A program made the translations under genes and the position numbers. The notes under the pieces were generated by a model. The model saw only the letters and a list, made by a program, of their open reading frames with translations, was not told the origin of the DNA and did no database searches. A DNA stretch of 64,000 nucleotides from CAZKUN01 sp964555935 (GTDB lineage: Bacteria; Armatimonadota; Zipacnadia; Zipacnadales; VGFC01): positions 12,997-76,996 of the forward strand of contig CAZKUN010000013.1 in assembly GCA_964555935.1 (NCBI GenBank), read 5' to 3'. Shown here piece by piece: positions 34,766 through 43,181 of this stretch. The stretch's first letter is position 1. Each line of letters opens with the position of its first letter.

Positions 34766-35964
34766 GAGTTATGCACATCGCATCCGAGTACCCGCCGATC
34801 CAGGTCTTCGGCCTTGGTCGAGCGGTGCGCGACCTGGCGGTCGCTTCGGCCGCCGCGGGGCACGAGGTCCACGTCGTTACGAACAGCATCGGTGGTCGGG
34901 ACAAGAGCGCCGTCATGGACGGCGTGAACGTACATCGGATCTCGTTTCCGCCGCCACCAAAGCCGCCCGACGGCGTGACCGCCGTGATGCAGTTTGACGT
35001 GCTTGCGGTACAGGCCGCCATCGAGGCCGTGAAGCGCCATGGTCAGCCGGATGTCATCCACGTGCATGACTGGCTGACGGCGCTGCCGGGACGGGTACTG
35101 AAGTGGACGTGCCCCGACGCGAAGCTCGTTGTGACGATTCACGATACGGCGCATGGGAAGCACTTCGGAGAACTCGATCCTTCGCAACAGTCCACGGCTG
35201 ACCTGGAACGTTGGATCGGCGAACACGCCGACGAAGTTGTCTGCTGCAGCGAGCACGTGCTCCGAGAGCTGACCGACACGTACGGTGTCGATCCAAGCAA
35301 GATCACGATCATCCCGTGTGGCGTCGACAGGTCGTCGTTTGAAGTGGATGGCGACCTTGACGCCCTGCGCGAGACCTTCGCCGAGTCAGACGAGCGCATC
35401 GTGCTATATGTGGGCCGACTGGATAAGGAGAAGGGCATCCAGTACCTCGTCGAGGCGGTGAGTCGCGTCATGACGGTTCACCCCAAGACCAAACTCGTCA
35501 TCGCGGGCAAGGGCGTGCTCCAAGAAGCCATCCAGAAGCACGCGCACAACGTGGGGGTCGGCGACCGAGTGCTATTCGTCGGGTACGTAACGGGGAGCGT
35601 GCTATCGGGGCTGTACCGGCGTGCCGATGTGCTCGTAGTGCCCAGCACGTACGAGCCGTTCGGTCTCGTGGCGCTTGAGGGGATGGTCTGTGGCGCGCCG
35701 CTCGTGGCGTCGACGGCGGGTGGCTTGGGCGATATTGTCGAGCACGAGCAGACGGGGCTGTCGGTGCCGCCCGCGGATGTCGGAGCGCTGGCGGAGGCCA
35801 TCACGCGCCTGCTGTCAGATACATCGCTAGCCGAGAGGCTGTCAGACGCCGGCGTCCGGCGCGCGGAGGAGCAGTACAACTGGACGCGGATCGCCCTCAT
35901 GCACGAGCCGGTCTACGGCGTGACGGCGAAGGCTCCAGTCGCCGCCTTGCAGGAGCAAGTCTAG
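34762..35964 (+). CDS. GT4-family glycosyltransferase
   Basis: A 400-residue GT-B transferase that starts at GTG 34762 inside the stop of the upstream gene. It is of the 'SEYPPIQVFGLGRAVRDLA' subtype, resembling glycogen-synthase-like GT4 proteins, with VHDWLTALP, VTIHDTAHGK and the donor-site PSTYEPFGLVALEGM. It is clearly paralogous to 37925-39097. The following gene starts at a GTG overlapping its TAG, so the chain of coupled genes continues. Confidence 0.9.
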   Translation: MRVMHIASEYPPIQVFGLGRAVRDLAVASAAAGHEVHVVTNSIGGRDKSAVMDGVNVHRISFPPPPKPPDGVTAVMQFDVLAVQAAIEAVKRHGQPDVIHVHDWLTALPGRVLKWTCPDAKLVVTIHDTAHGKHFGELDPSQQSTADLERWIGEHADEVVCCSEHVLRELTDTYGVDPSKITIIPCGVDRSSFEVDGDLDALRETFAESDERIVLYVGRLDKEKGIQYLVEAVSRVMTVHPKTKLVIAGKGVLQEAIQKHAHNVGVGDRVLFVGYVTGSVLSGLYRRADVLVVPSTYEPFGLVALEGMVCGAPLVASTAGGLGDIVEHEQTGLSVPPADVGALAEAITRLLSDTSLAERLSDAGVRRAEEQYNWTRIALMHEPVYGVTAKAPVAALQEQV

Positions 35965-36764
35965 TGGACATCTACCACAGCGGGCGCGAGATCAGCCCGG
36001 ATTACGCGAGCGTCGTGATCCCCGTCTACAACCAGCTCGAGCACACCCGCGTGTGTTTCGACAGTCTCAGCGAGCACACGCGCTACCCGTGGCGTCTGAT
36101 CGTCGTGGACAACGGGAGCAGCGACGGCACGGGCGAGTACCTCGCCGAGCGCGCGGCTGAGTGCGACCATCTGACGGTTATCACGAACGAGGAAAACGCC
36201 GGCTTTACGCTCGCCGTGAATCAAGGGATGGAGGCCGCGGATGGCCGGCACGTGGTGCTTCTGAACAACGACACGACGGTCACGCCGGGCTGGCTGATGG
36301 GCCTCGTGATGCTCGCGGAGAGCGATGATCGGATTGGCCTGGTCGGGCCCAAGATCCTGCATCCGGAGACAGGCCAGATCCGGACCATTGGGGGACTCGT
36401 CTTCCATATGGGCGGGAAGGTCAGTCCGCCACCGGGGCAGGACCAGGACGCCGCCGATCCTCGGTTTGCGGAGCCCTTCGAGTGTCAGTACGTTGAGGGC
36501 TCTTGCATGCTGATCAAGCGCGCCGTCATCGATGAGATTGGCGTTCTCGACGAGGTCTTCGCGCCGGCGTATTACGAGGACACAGACTACTGCTTCCGCG
36601 CGCGGGAAGCGGGTTTTCGGATCGTGTACTCGCCCTACTCAGAGATCTACCACCACTCGACAGTCACCGCCCAGGCCGTCAACGCGGAAGACCCGTCGTA
36701 TGCGGCAGCAGCACGCCGGAACGACATGATCTTCAAGGCGCGCTGGGCGCACAGGTTCTGGTGA
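35964..36764 (+). CDS. GT2-family glycosyltransferase
   Basis: A 266-residue GT-A transferase. ASVVIPVYNQLEHTRVCFDSL and VVDNGSSDGT form the nucleotide-binding start; LLNNDTTVTPGWL gives the DxD-like metal site (NND); YYEDTDYCFRARE is the usual late acidic motif of rhamnosyl- and other GT2 enzymes. It starts at GTG 35964 overlapping the previous TAG and ends in TGA overlapping the next GTG. Soluble; donor unknown. Confidence 0.9.
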   Translation: MDIYHSGREISPDYASVVIPVYNQLEHTRVCFDSLSEHTRYPWRLIVVDNGSSDGTGEYLAERAAECDHLTVITNEENAGFTLAVNQGMEAADGRHVVLLNNDTTVTPGWLMGLVMLAESDDRIGLVGPKILHPETGQIRTIGGLVFHMGGKVSPPPGQDQDAADPRFAEPFECQYVEGSCMLIKRAVIDEIGVLDEVFAPAYYEDTDYCFRAREAGFRIVYSPYSEIYHHSTVTAQAVNAEDPSYAAAARRNDMIFKARWAHRFW

Positions 36765-37903
36765 GGCGGAGAATGAGCAAGAGGAAACGCCGGACGATTG
36801 CCGTTGACTGCCGCATCTTGAGCGCGCCGCCGGGTGGGAGCGCGTTCTACACGCGGCACGTGCTGAAGGCATTGGCGAAGCTGGGCGTGCGCGACGACTA
36901 CGCGCTGATCCAAGGGCCGGGCGCTCAGAACGGACAGACGATCCGCTCGCCGAGATTCCGCGACGTGATGGTCGATGACGCGAGCCTCTGCGACGAACGC
37001 TGGGAGCAGTGGCAGATGCCGAGCCAGCTCACCGAACTCGGCGCCGACCTGCTATTGGCTCCCACGATGGTGCTTCCGGCGCTACGCAGTTGTCCCTGCG
37101 TTCAGGTCATATACGATCTTGGGTTCGAGGTCCACGCGAGCTTCTACACTCCGGAGTTGAGGCGCTACTTGCGCAAGTGGGTCCGGCTTAGCGCGCGCAA
37201 CGCGGACCACATCGTCACCCTCAGCGAGCACGCGCGAAGCGAGATCACGAGCATCTACTGCGTTCCTGATGAGAAGATCACGACCATCCCCGGCGCGCCC
37301 GCCGCGCATTTCGCCCCCGCGAGACGCGATGACATCGAGGCCACGTTGCGGCGCCACCGGATCAGCCGCCCGTACGTTCTTAGCGTCGCAAGCGCCGAGC
37401 GCAACAAGAATCTGCCGGCGCTCATCGAGGCGTTCTCAACGGCTTGCTTGGGCGCGAAGGGCGGCTGGCAACTCGTGCTGACCGGCCGGGCCGGCGGGGG
37501 CGAGCGCGAAATCAGAGAAGCGCTCGGGCGGAATGGGATTGAGGACAGAGTCGTCATGACCGGCTTCGTCCCGGACGAGGATCTGCCGGCCCTGTACTCG
37601 GGGTCAGAGATCTTCGCATTCCCGTCGCTGTATGAGGGCTTTGGTCTTCCGCCGGTGGAGGCGTTGGCGTGTGGGACGGCAGTGCTCTGCTCCAACGCCG
37701 CTTCGCTACCCGAGGTCGTGGGTGACGCGGGCTTGCTTGCCGACCCGACGCCTGAATCGTTCGCCGACGGGCTGGAAACGCTGATGGGCGACGAGAAGCT
37801 GAGGTCGGCCCTTCGCGTCAAAGGCCTCAGCCGCGCGCGCGAGTTCTCGTGGGAGGCGTCGGCCAAGCTGCTGCTGGGTGTGATCGAGACGACGGTTGGA
37901 TGA
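36761..37903 (+). CDS. GT4-family glycosyltransferase
   Basis: A 380-residue GT-B transferase of the same subtype as 33602-34765 (TIAVDCRILSAPPGG near the start; donor site PSLYEGFGLPPVEAL). GTG 36761 overlaps the previous stop; an ATG at 36773 is an alternative start. HIVTLSEHARSEI and VLSVASAERNKN mark the inter-domain region. Part of the coupled operon. Confidence 0.9.
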   Translation: MRRRMSKRKRRTIAVDCRILSAPPGGSAFYTRHVLKALAKLGVRDDYALIQGPGAQNGQTIRSPRFRDVMVDDASLCDERWEQWQMPSQLTELGADLLLAPTMVLPALRSCPCVQVIYDLGFEVHASFYTPELRRYLRKWVRLSARNADHIVTLSEHARSEITSIYCVPDEKITTIPGAPAAHFAPARRDDIEATLRRHRISRPYVLSVASAERNKNLPALIEAFSTACLGAKGGWQLVLTGRAGGGEREIREALGRNGIEDRVVMTGFVPDEDLPALYSGSEIFAFPSLYEGFGLPPVEALACGTAVLCSNAASLPEVVGDAGLLADPTPESFADGLETLMGDEKLRSALRVKGLSRAREFSWEASAKLLLGVIETTVG

Positions 37904-37924
37904 ACCCGAGGAGGACCCGATAAC

Positions 37925-39097
37925 GTGAAGGTGCTTACGCTCGCCACCGAGTTTCCCCCTGCCCGTGGATATGGTTTGGGGAGGTACATCGCCGAACACA
38001 GCGCCGCCCTCGCCGCCGCCGGCGTGGAGTCGCACGTCGCGTGCAACAACCACGACGGGGTCAGCGATAGCTACGACCGCGAGGGCGCGCGCGTGCATAA
38101 CGCGCCGTTCCCTATCCCGGTCCAAGGTCACACTTGGATCAACGAGGCGATGCAGGGGAACTCGCTCCTGGTCGCCCGCGGCGCGAGAATCGCGGATGAG
38201 CACGGGCCCTTTGACGTCATTCAGGCCCATGACTGGCTGGCGGCGAGCGCCGCGCGGTCTCTGCAGGAGATGCTGGGGATCCCTCTCGTGTTGACCATGC
38301 ACGACACGCAGATTGGGAAGGCGCTTGGCGAACTCACCGACGACCAGCGCTACATCGCCGAGGTAGAGGCGTGGATTTGCGGTCATGCCGACGCCGTGGT
38401 CGCCAACTCGTTCTTCATGGGCCGCGAGCTGAGCCAGGCCTACAAGGTCCCGGACGAGAAGCTCGACGTGATCCACTGCGGCGTCAACCCGAAGTCGTTC
38501 GAGACGGACGCGGATCCCAAGCTGTTCAGGACCCTTTTCTGCGAGCCCGGCGAGCGGCTCGTGGGGTTCGTCGGCCGGCTGGCGCAGGTCAAGGGGCCGC
38601 ACGTTCTGCTGGAGGCCGTGCCGAAGGTGCTGCGCGCTTGCCCAAACACGAAGTTCGTGATAGCCGGCGAGGGCGCTCTTCGCGACGGTCTCGAGCGCCA
38701 CGCGGCAGGCCTCGACGTGCAGTCGCGCGTGCAGTTCACGGGGTACCTCTCCGGCCAGGTGCTATCGACGTTCTATCGGGCGGCCGATGTGATGGCGGCG
38801 CCGAGCCTCTACGAGCCGTTCGGCATGGTCGCGCTTGAGGCATCCGTCTGCGGGACGCCCGTGGTCGCGGGCGATACCGGCGGGCTGTCTGAGATCGTCG
38901 AGGACGGGGAGACGGGCGTCAAGGTCCCGCCCAACGACCCGGACGCACTGGCTTCGGCTATCGTGAAACTCCTCGTCGACGTGCGAAGGATCGAGCGGAT
39001 GGGCATCGCGGCCAATCGTCACGCGCGATCGAACTTCTCCTGGCACGCGGTCGCGCGCAAGCAGATCGAGGTCTACGAGAAAGTGCTGGCGGCGTGA
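37925..39097 (+). CDS. GT4-family glycosyltransferase
   Basis: A 390-residue GT-B transferase paralogous to 34762-35964: TEFPPARGYGLGRYIAEH, AHDWLAASAAR, LTMHDTQIGKALGEL and the donor site PSLYEPFGMVALEAS line up in the same order. It starts at GTG 37925 after GAGGA and is the last gene of the island. The stop lies 20 bp before the convergent creatininase gene. Confidence 0.9.
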   Translation: MKVLTLATEFPPARGYGLGRYIAEHSAALAAAGVESHVACNNHDGVSDSYDREGARVHNAPFPIPVQGHTWINEAMQGNSLLVARGARIADEHGPFDVIQAHDWLAASAARSLQEMLGIPLVLTMHDTQIGKALGELTDDQRYIAEVEAWICGHADAVVANSFFMGRELSQAYKVPDEKLDVIHCGVNPKSFETDADPKLFRTLFCEPGERLVGFVGRLAQVKGPHVLLEAVPKVLRACPNTKFVIAGEGALRDGLERHAAGLDVQSRVQFTGYLSGQVLSTFYRAADVMAAPSLYEPFGMVALEASVCGTPVVAGDTGGLSEIVEDGETGVKVPPNDPDALASAIVKLLVDVRRIERMGIAANRHARSNFSWHAVARKQIEVYEKVLAA

Positions 39098-39116
39098 GGC
39101 GTGGGTGCGGAGCCGT

Positions 39117-39845
39117 CTACACCAGCCACCAGTGGCCGGGCTCGAGTTTCTCGATGTTGAAGTTGCGCTGGTCCTCGGGAAGCGATTCGAGCAGCTCGCG
39201 GGCCTTCGCGCCGATCGCGGCGGAGGCCAGTTCGGCGTTGCGCATTCCGACCTCGGGCGTAGCGTGCTCGCGCGGGTCCATGCCGCCGATTCCGTGGGGG
39301 GCCGACATGTCGAAGACGATTTCCTCGCCGTCGAGCGTCGACATGTCGACGGTGTCGGGATAGAAGAACATCATGTTGGATGTCTCCCACTTGGCCGCGT
39401 GATCGCTGTTGGACTCCTCGCCCTGGCTGAGCGTCATCTCCCACAGTCCGACCCCGGCGCACGTGCTGTCTGCCGTGACCGGTTCGAGAGCGTTCTCGAT
39501 CATCTCGATCTGCTCTTTAACGTTGTGTCCCGACACGCCGATGATGACCCGGAATCCCGTCTTCTTGAGCTGGTCGAAGAGGTTGGTGATGCTGGGGACG
39601 AGGTGCTCCTGATCGAAACCGGCGTGGAAGAACACCGGCGGGTACACGACGCCGCCAAACTGCTCGGCACACTTGACGAGAATCGCGTGAGCCTTGATCG
39701 CGTCGTTGCCGAGCGGCAGATGAGTCCCATGCCACTCGATCAGACCGAATGGGACGTAAACGACGGGGAATTCGCGGGCGGCGGCCTCGAGTTGGCCGGG
39801 CCGCATGAACTGCATCTGCACGTCGGGCGAGAGCGTGTTGTCCAT
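39117..39845 (-). CDS. Creatininase-family amidohydrolase
   Basis: A 242-residue protein starting at ATG 39845 (GGAGG about 10 nt upstream); the longer open frame upstream is antisense to the next gene. The family metal motif LIEWHGTHLPLGNDA gives E37, H39 and D48, and later VSGHNVKEQ and a Glu-rich segment complete the usual site. Creatininase-fold enzymes hydrolyse cyclic amides such as creatinine or N-formyl and mycofactocin-type substrates. In polysaccharide loci their role is unclear. Cytoplasmic. Confidence 0.85.
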   Translation of the reverse strand: MDNTLSPDVQMQFMRPGQLEAAAREFPVVYVPFGLIEWHGTHLPLGNDAIKAHAILVKCAEQFGGVVYPPVFFHAGFDQEHLVPSITNLFDQLKKTGFRVIIGVSGHNVKEQIEMIENALEPVTADSTCAGVGLWEMTLSQGEESNSDHAAKWETSNMMFFYPDTVDMSTLDGEEIVFDMSAPHGIGGMDPREHATPEVGMRNAELASAAIGAKARELLESLPEDQRNFNIEKLEPGHWWLV

Positions 39846-39957
39846 TGGTCGGCACCTCCGTGGTGGGTGAGTGCTTCGCCCATCATCCGGGCGGACACCT
39901 TCTCCGTTGCGGTCCGAGCCGGCGGGTGTTAGTGTATGGGTGAGGAGGCGTTTGCCG

Positions 39958-41770
39958 ATGATTCCGCTCATTGCCCTCGCGCTGCTACCCGTGGCGTTGC
40001 CTGCCGCTGAGCTTCCCCTGCCGCCCGGCGACACGATCTCGGGGCCGTGGGTTGTGAAGCTGTTCCTGGATGATGGCGATCCGACAAGCCTTGGGGAAGC
40101 GGCGATTATCCAACTGGGTGACGACGCGGAGGTCGGTCGGACGCTTACTATCGGGCCGTGGTGGCGGGGCAACTGGTCAGCACGCGTCCAGCATGTCGAG
40201 AACCTCCCAGTTGAGCCGATCGTCGCGCGCGGGATGTACAGAACCGATGGCCTGCTCGCGCTCATGGCGGGCGGGAGGGTGGAGTATTTCGACACCGCCG
40301 GCAAGCGCGTCGGCATGATGCCGTTCGCGCTGGCCGCCGAGGATGAATGGACGCCGTTCGCTTTCAGGATCGACAAGTTCCCGCCAGGCGCAGAGAGCAT
40401 GCAGCTCGCCTTCGGACTGCGGACCCACACCTCGGGGCGGGTGCAGTTCGCCAGACTCGGATACGACGCCGCGGGCCCGCATCCCCTGTCCGGCATGGCC
40501 GGCCCGGTCATCACGCGGCCTCGCCCGCCAGTCGGTTCTGAGGCCACCGGGTTCTTCCGCGTGGAGAAGACGGATGGCTCGTGGTGGCTGGTCGATCCCG
40601 ATGGGCGCCCGTTCTACTCGTTGGCAACCGACCCACCTTCCCCCCCGTTCGGACGATGACCTCATCGCGAACTGCAGTCGGTATGTCGATCAACTGCGCG
40701 GTTGGGGTTTCACGGGGATCGCCGGCTGGGCGAGCGCGACGACGTACGCGAAGCACAATGATGTGATGCTCGAACAGGGCAAGCCCACGTTCGCGCTTTT
40801 CAAGGTCATCAACTTCCACGACGCCGGCAAGTACGGCGAGTTCGACATGCTGACCGATCGCGATGGCAACCAGAAGTCCGGCGAGCACGGTTTCCCGGAT
40901 CCGTTCGACCCGCGCTTCGAGGTGACGGCCTACAAGAAAGCTGCGGCGACGGTGGAGTCGCTGGCGGACCGGCGGGACGTCATCGCATGGTTCGTCGATA
41001 ACGAAATGAGCTTCAGCGAGTTGTATCGGTACGTCTGGAGCGAGCACTGTGGCGAGGCGCTCTTGAAGCACTTGCGGGGGAAGTATGAGACGATCGGAGC
41101 CCTCAACGAGCGATGGGGAGCGGGGTTTGCGGATTGGGATGCGTTACGGGCTCAGAGGCCCGCGCCCCTCATGCCCAAGGGGCCGATGTATGATGACCTT
41201 GTGGCCTTCGAGCGCGTCCTGGTGAAACGGTATGTCGATATCAGCATCGCGGCGATCCGCGCGGTCGACGCGAACCACCTCATCGCCTCGAACCGGTTTA
41301 ACATGGGCGGCCATGAGGCGTGGATGCGGACCATCGACCTCGCCTCGGCCTATGACATCGTGGCGTGCAACTTGTATCCCTCGAACCAGGAGCCGGGCGT
41401 GGGGAGGGCGGGCTTGCAGGTGCTGCGCGAGGTCGCGAGACGGACCGGCCGTCCGATGATCATGGGTGAGTGGAGCGTTCCGGCGATGGACAGCGGGCTG
41501 TATGAGATGCGCAAGGCGAAGCTGGACTGGTCATTCCCGCAGACCGTGCCGACGCAGGAGATCCGCGCCGCGCAGGCCGCTCGGATCGCGGCTGATTACT
41601 TCAACGAGCCCTACATGGTCGGCGCGCACTGGTTCATCTATCGAGACTTCGACAGCGAGAAGCGCGAGGCGAACCGTGGCTTGGTCAGGAGCGACGGCGC
41701 GCCATACGAAGCGCTGACGGAAGCGCTGACCGACGTTCACGCGTCGATCGCTGACCACATCTCGCGGTAG
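39958..41770 (+). pseudogene. GH50-like agarase gene disrupted by a frameshift at a C7 tract
   Basis: Two reading frames join to make one protein. The first opens at ATG 39958 (GAGGAGG upstream) with a signal peptide and a beta-sandwich, ending in WWLVDPDGRPFYSLATDPP before a stop at 40659. The second continues from the C tract at 40640-40646 as RSDDDLIANCSRY and runs to 41770. The second part has GH50-type features: WFVDNEMSF (candidate acid/base Glu, codon at 41003) and MGEWSVPAMDSG (candidate nucleophile, codon at 41468), then VGAHWF. GH50 enzymes are beta-agarases. Removing or adding bases in the seven-C run would restore one protein of about 600 residues. It may be a real mutation or a sequencing indel. 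Its end overlaps the convergent acyltransferase-like gene by 34 bp. Confidence 0.75.
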
Positions 41771-42996
41771 ACTTGCGATCCGAACGCCTTGAAATCCTCA
41801 AGCAGCATGAACATCCCGCCGCCGATGAGCCGGCCGCCGGAGGCCATGTGATCGAGCATGGCGCGGCGGAGGCTGGTGTCGCGCGGGGCGGATTCCATGT
41901 CGACATCCTCGTCGACGCCGAATACGAAGTAGACCCCCGAACGGTCGCCTGAGGGAATCGGGAAGAGGTACAGCTCGTTCTGCCAGAGGACCATGTTTGA
42001 GTCCGGGCGGTACCACTGGGTGATCTCCGGATTCAGAATCCAAGAGCCGCACGCGAAGCCGACGAATCGCTGTTTGGGGAAGTAGTGCGGGAAGAACTCC
42101 AGCGCCCGCCGCATAGACTCGTGGCAGGCTTCGGGCGTCATGTTGCCGCCGGCGGGGATGTGCATCTCGAGGATGTAGTCGCCGGGCGACAGGGCGAGTT
42201 CCCATTCGTCGAGAGACAGCGTTACCTCGCGGTGTGCGGCTTGCCCGGATGGGGAGATGGGGTAGCCGGTGACGCTGCCCTCGCTCTCGGTCAGGCCGGC
42301 GACCCAAGTGTCGGCCCCGTCAGGCCGCGCGACGAAGCCATCGGGCGCGTATCGGTAACCGTCAGCGGCCAGCGCGATGACGTTGCGCGTCTCGCGGTGG
42401 CGGTAGGCTTTCAGTCCTCCGTGGAAGGGTTTTAGCATGTACTCGTGTCGCCCAAGCCGGTAGAGAATACCCCTGACGTGGTTGCGGAGCCAGTAGAGCG
42501 TCCGCGGCGAGACGCCCCAGTGGCCATCGTGTTGGTCGCGATAGATGCGCGTGGACTCGGGGTAGTGGCTGAACGTGTCGCGGCTGACTTGTCGGGGGAT
42601 TCCGAGCGGCTCGTGGGTGGCCAGCATCCGCGGGACGGCCTCCAGCCCGATCAACAGGTAGAACGCGCCCGACAGGTCGCCAAGGGCGCCGGTGAGTACG
42701 GGCCACTGGCCGAGGTTCTGCGCCTCGTAATCGAGGTGCTCGTAGACGAGACGGTGGCAGTGCCAGGCGAGATGCACGAGCGCCGGCGACTCGGCGATCA
42801 GGCGCGCTGCCTGGTGTAGCTCCGCGTCGGCGTCGGCCGGAAGACCCCCAAACTCGCGAGTATTGGTGATCATCTCAGGGCGCAGGAATCGCGGAAGCTC
42901 GTCCGGGAAGGACGCCTCGGATTCGTCCCAGTGGTCCTCGAACAGAGGCTTGGAGTCTGTGATGTTGAGTTCGGATAGAACGTCAGTGAGGGTCAT
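41737..42996 (-). CDS. Acyltransferase-like protein (NAT_N/GNAT_C-type)
   Basis: A 419-residue cytoplasmic protein without a signal peptide. The N-terminal helical part (LIAESPALVHLAWHCHRLVYEH) and the C-terminal segments LGRHEYMLKPFHGGLKAYRHR and GDYILEMHIPAGGNMTPEACHESMRRALEFF resemble the two-domain proteins annotated as acyltransferases with a GNAT-like C-terminal domain. The reaction and substrate are unknown. Carbohydrate acyl modification would fit the neighbours, but this rests only on resemblance. A pair of hairpin repeats lies upstream of its start. Confidence 0.5.
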   Translation of the reverse strand: MTLTDVLSELNITDSKPLFEDHWDESEASFPDELPRFLRPEMITNTREFGGLPADADAELHQAARLIAESPALVHLAWHCHRLVYEHLDYEAQNLGQWPVLTGALGDLSGAFYLLIGLEAVPRMLATHEPLGIPRQVSRDTFSHYPESTRIYRDQHDGHWGVSPRTLYWLRNHVRGILYRLGRHEYMLKPFHGGLKAYRHRETRNVIALAADGYRYAPDGFVARPDGADTWVAGLTESEGSVTGYPISPSGQAAHREVTLSLDEWELALSPGDYILEMHIPAGGNMTPEACHESMRRALEFFPHYFPKQRFVGFACGSWILNPEITQWYRPDSNMVLWQNELYLFPIPSGDRSGVYFVFGVDEDVDMESAPRDTSLRRAMLDHMASGGRLIGGGMFMLLEDFKAFGSQVYREMWSAIDA

Positions 42997-43021
42997 GTGG
43001 TCGCCCTCCCGGGCGAACGGC

Positions 43022-43069
43022 GTCGGATCAGGAGATCCGACCTACGAACGGCGTCGGGGTCGAAACCCC
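43022..43069. repeat. Two tandem intergenic hairpin repeats
   Basis: GTCGGATC-AGGA-GATCCGAC (43022-43041) and GGGGT-CGAA-ACCCC (43056-43069) lie in repeats of a unit of about 34 bp: each stem is preceded by CGAACGGCGTCGG-like sequence and followed by CCTAC[G]AACGGCG. The stems differ but the frame around them is the same. Confidence 0.75.
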
Positions 43070-43154
43070 TCCTACAACGGCGGCGTTTCTCCGCAGCGGT
43101 TGCGATGCCCTTGGGGAAAGGTGCGGCGGTGACATACAGCCAACAGCCAGAGAC

Positions 43155-43164
43155 CGAACGTTCG
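43155..43164. promoter_or_regulatory. CGAACGTTCG palindrome upstream of a beta-helix gene
   Basis: A perfect 10-bp palindrome lies 17 bp before the ATG at 43182. It could be a regulator site or chance; it overlaps the 5' leader just upstream of the ribosome-binding site. Confidence 0.3.
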
Positions 43165-43181
43165 TATTGGGGAGGCCTCGG

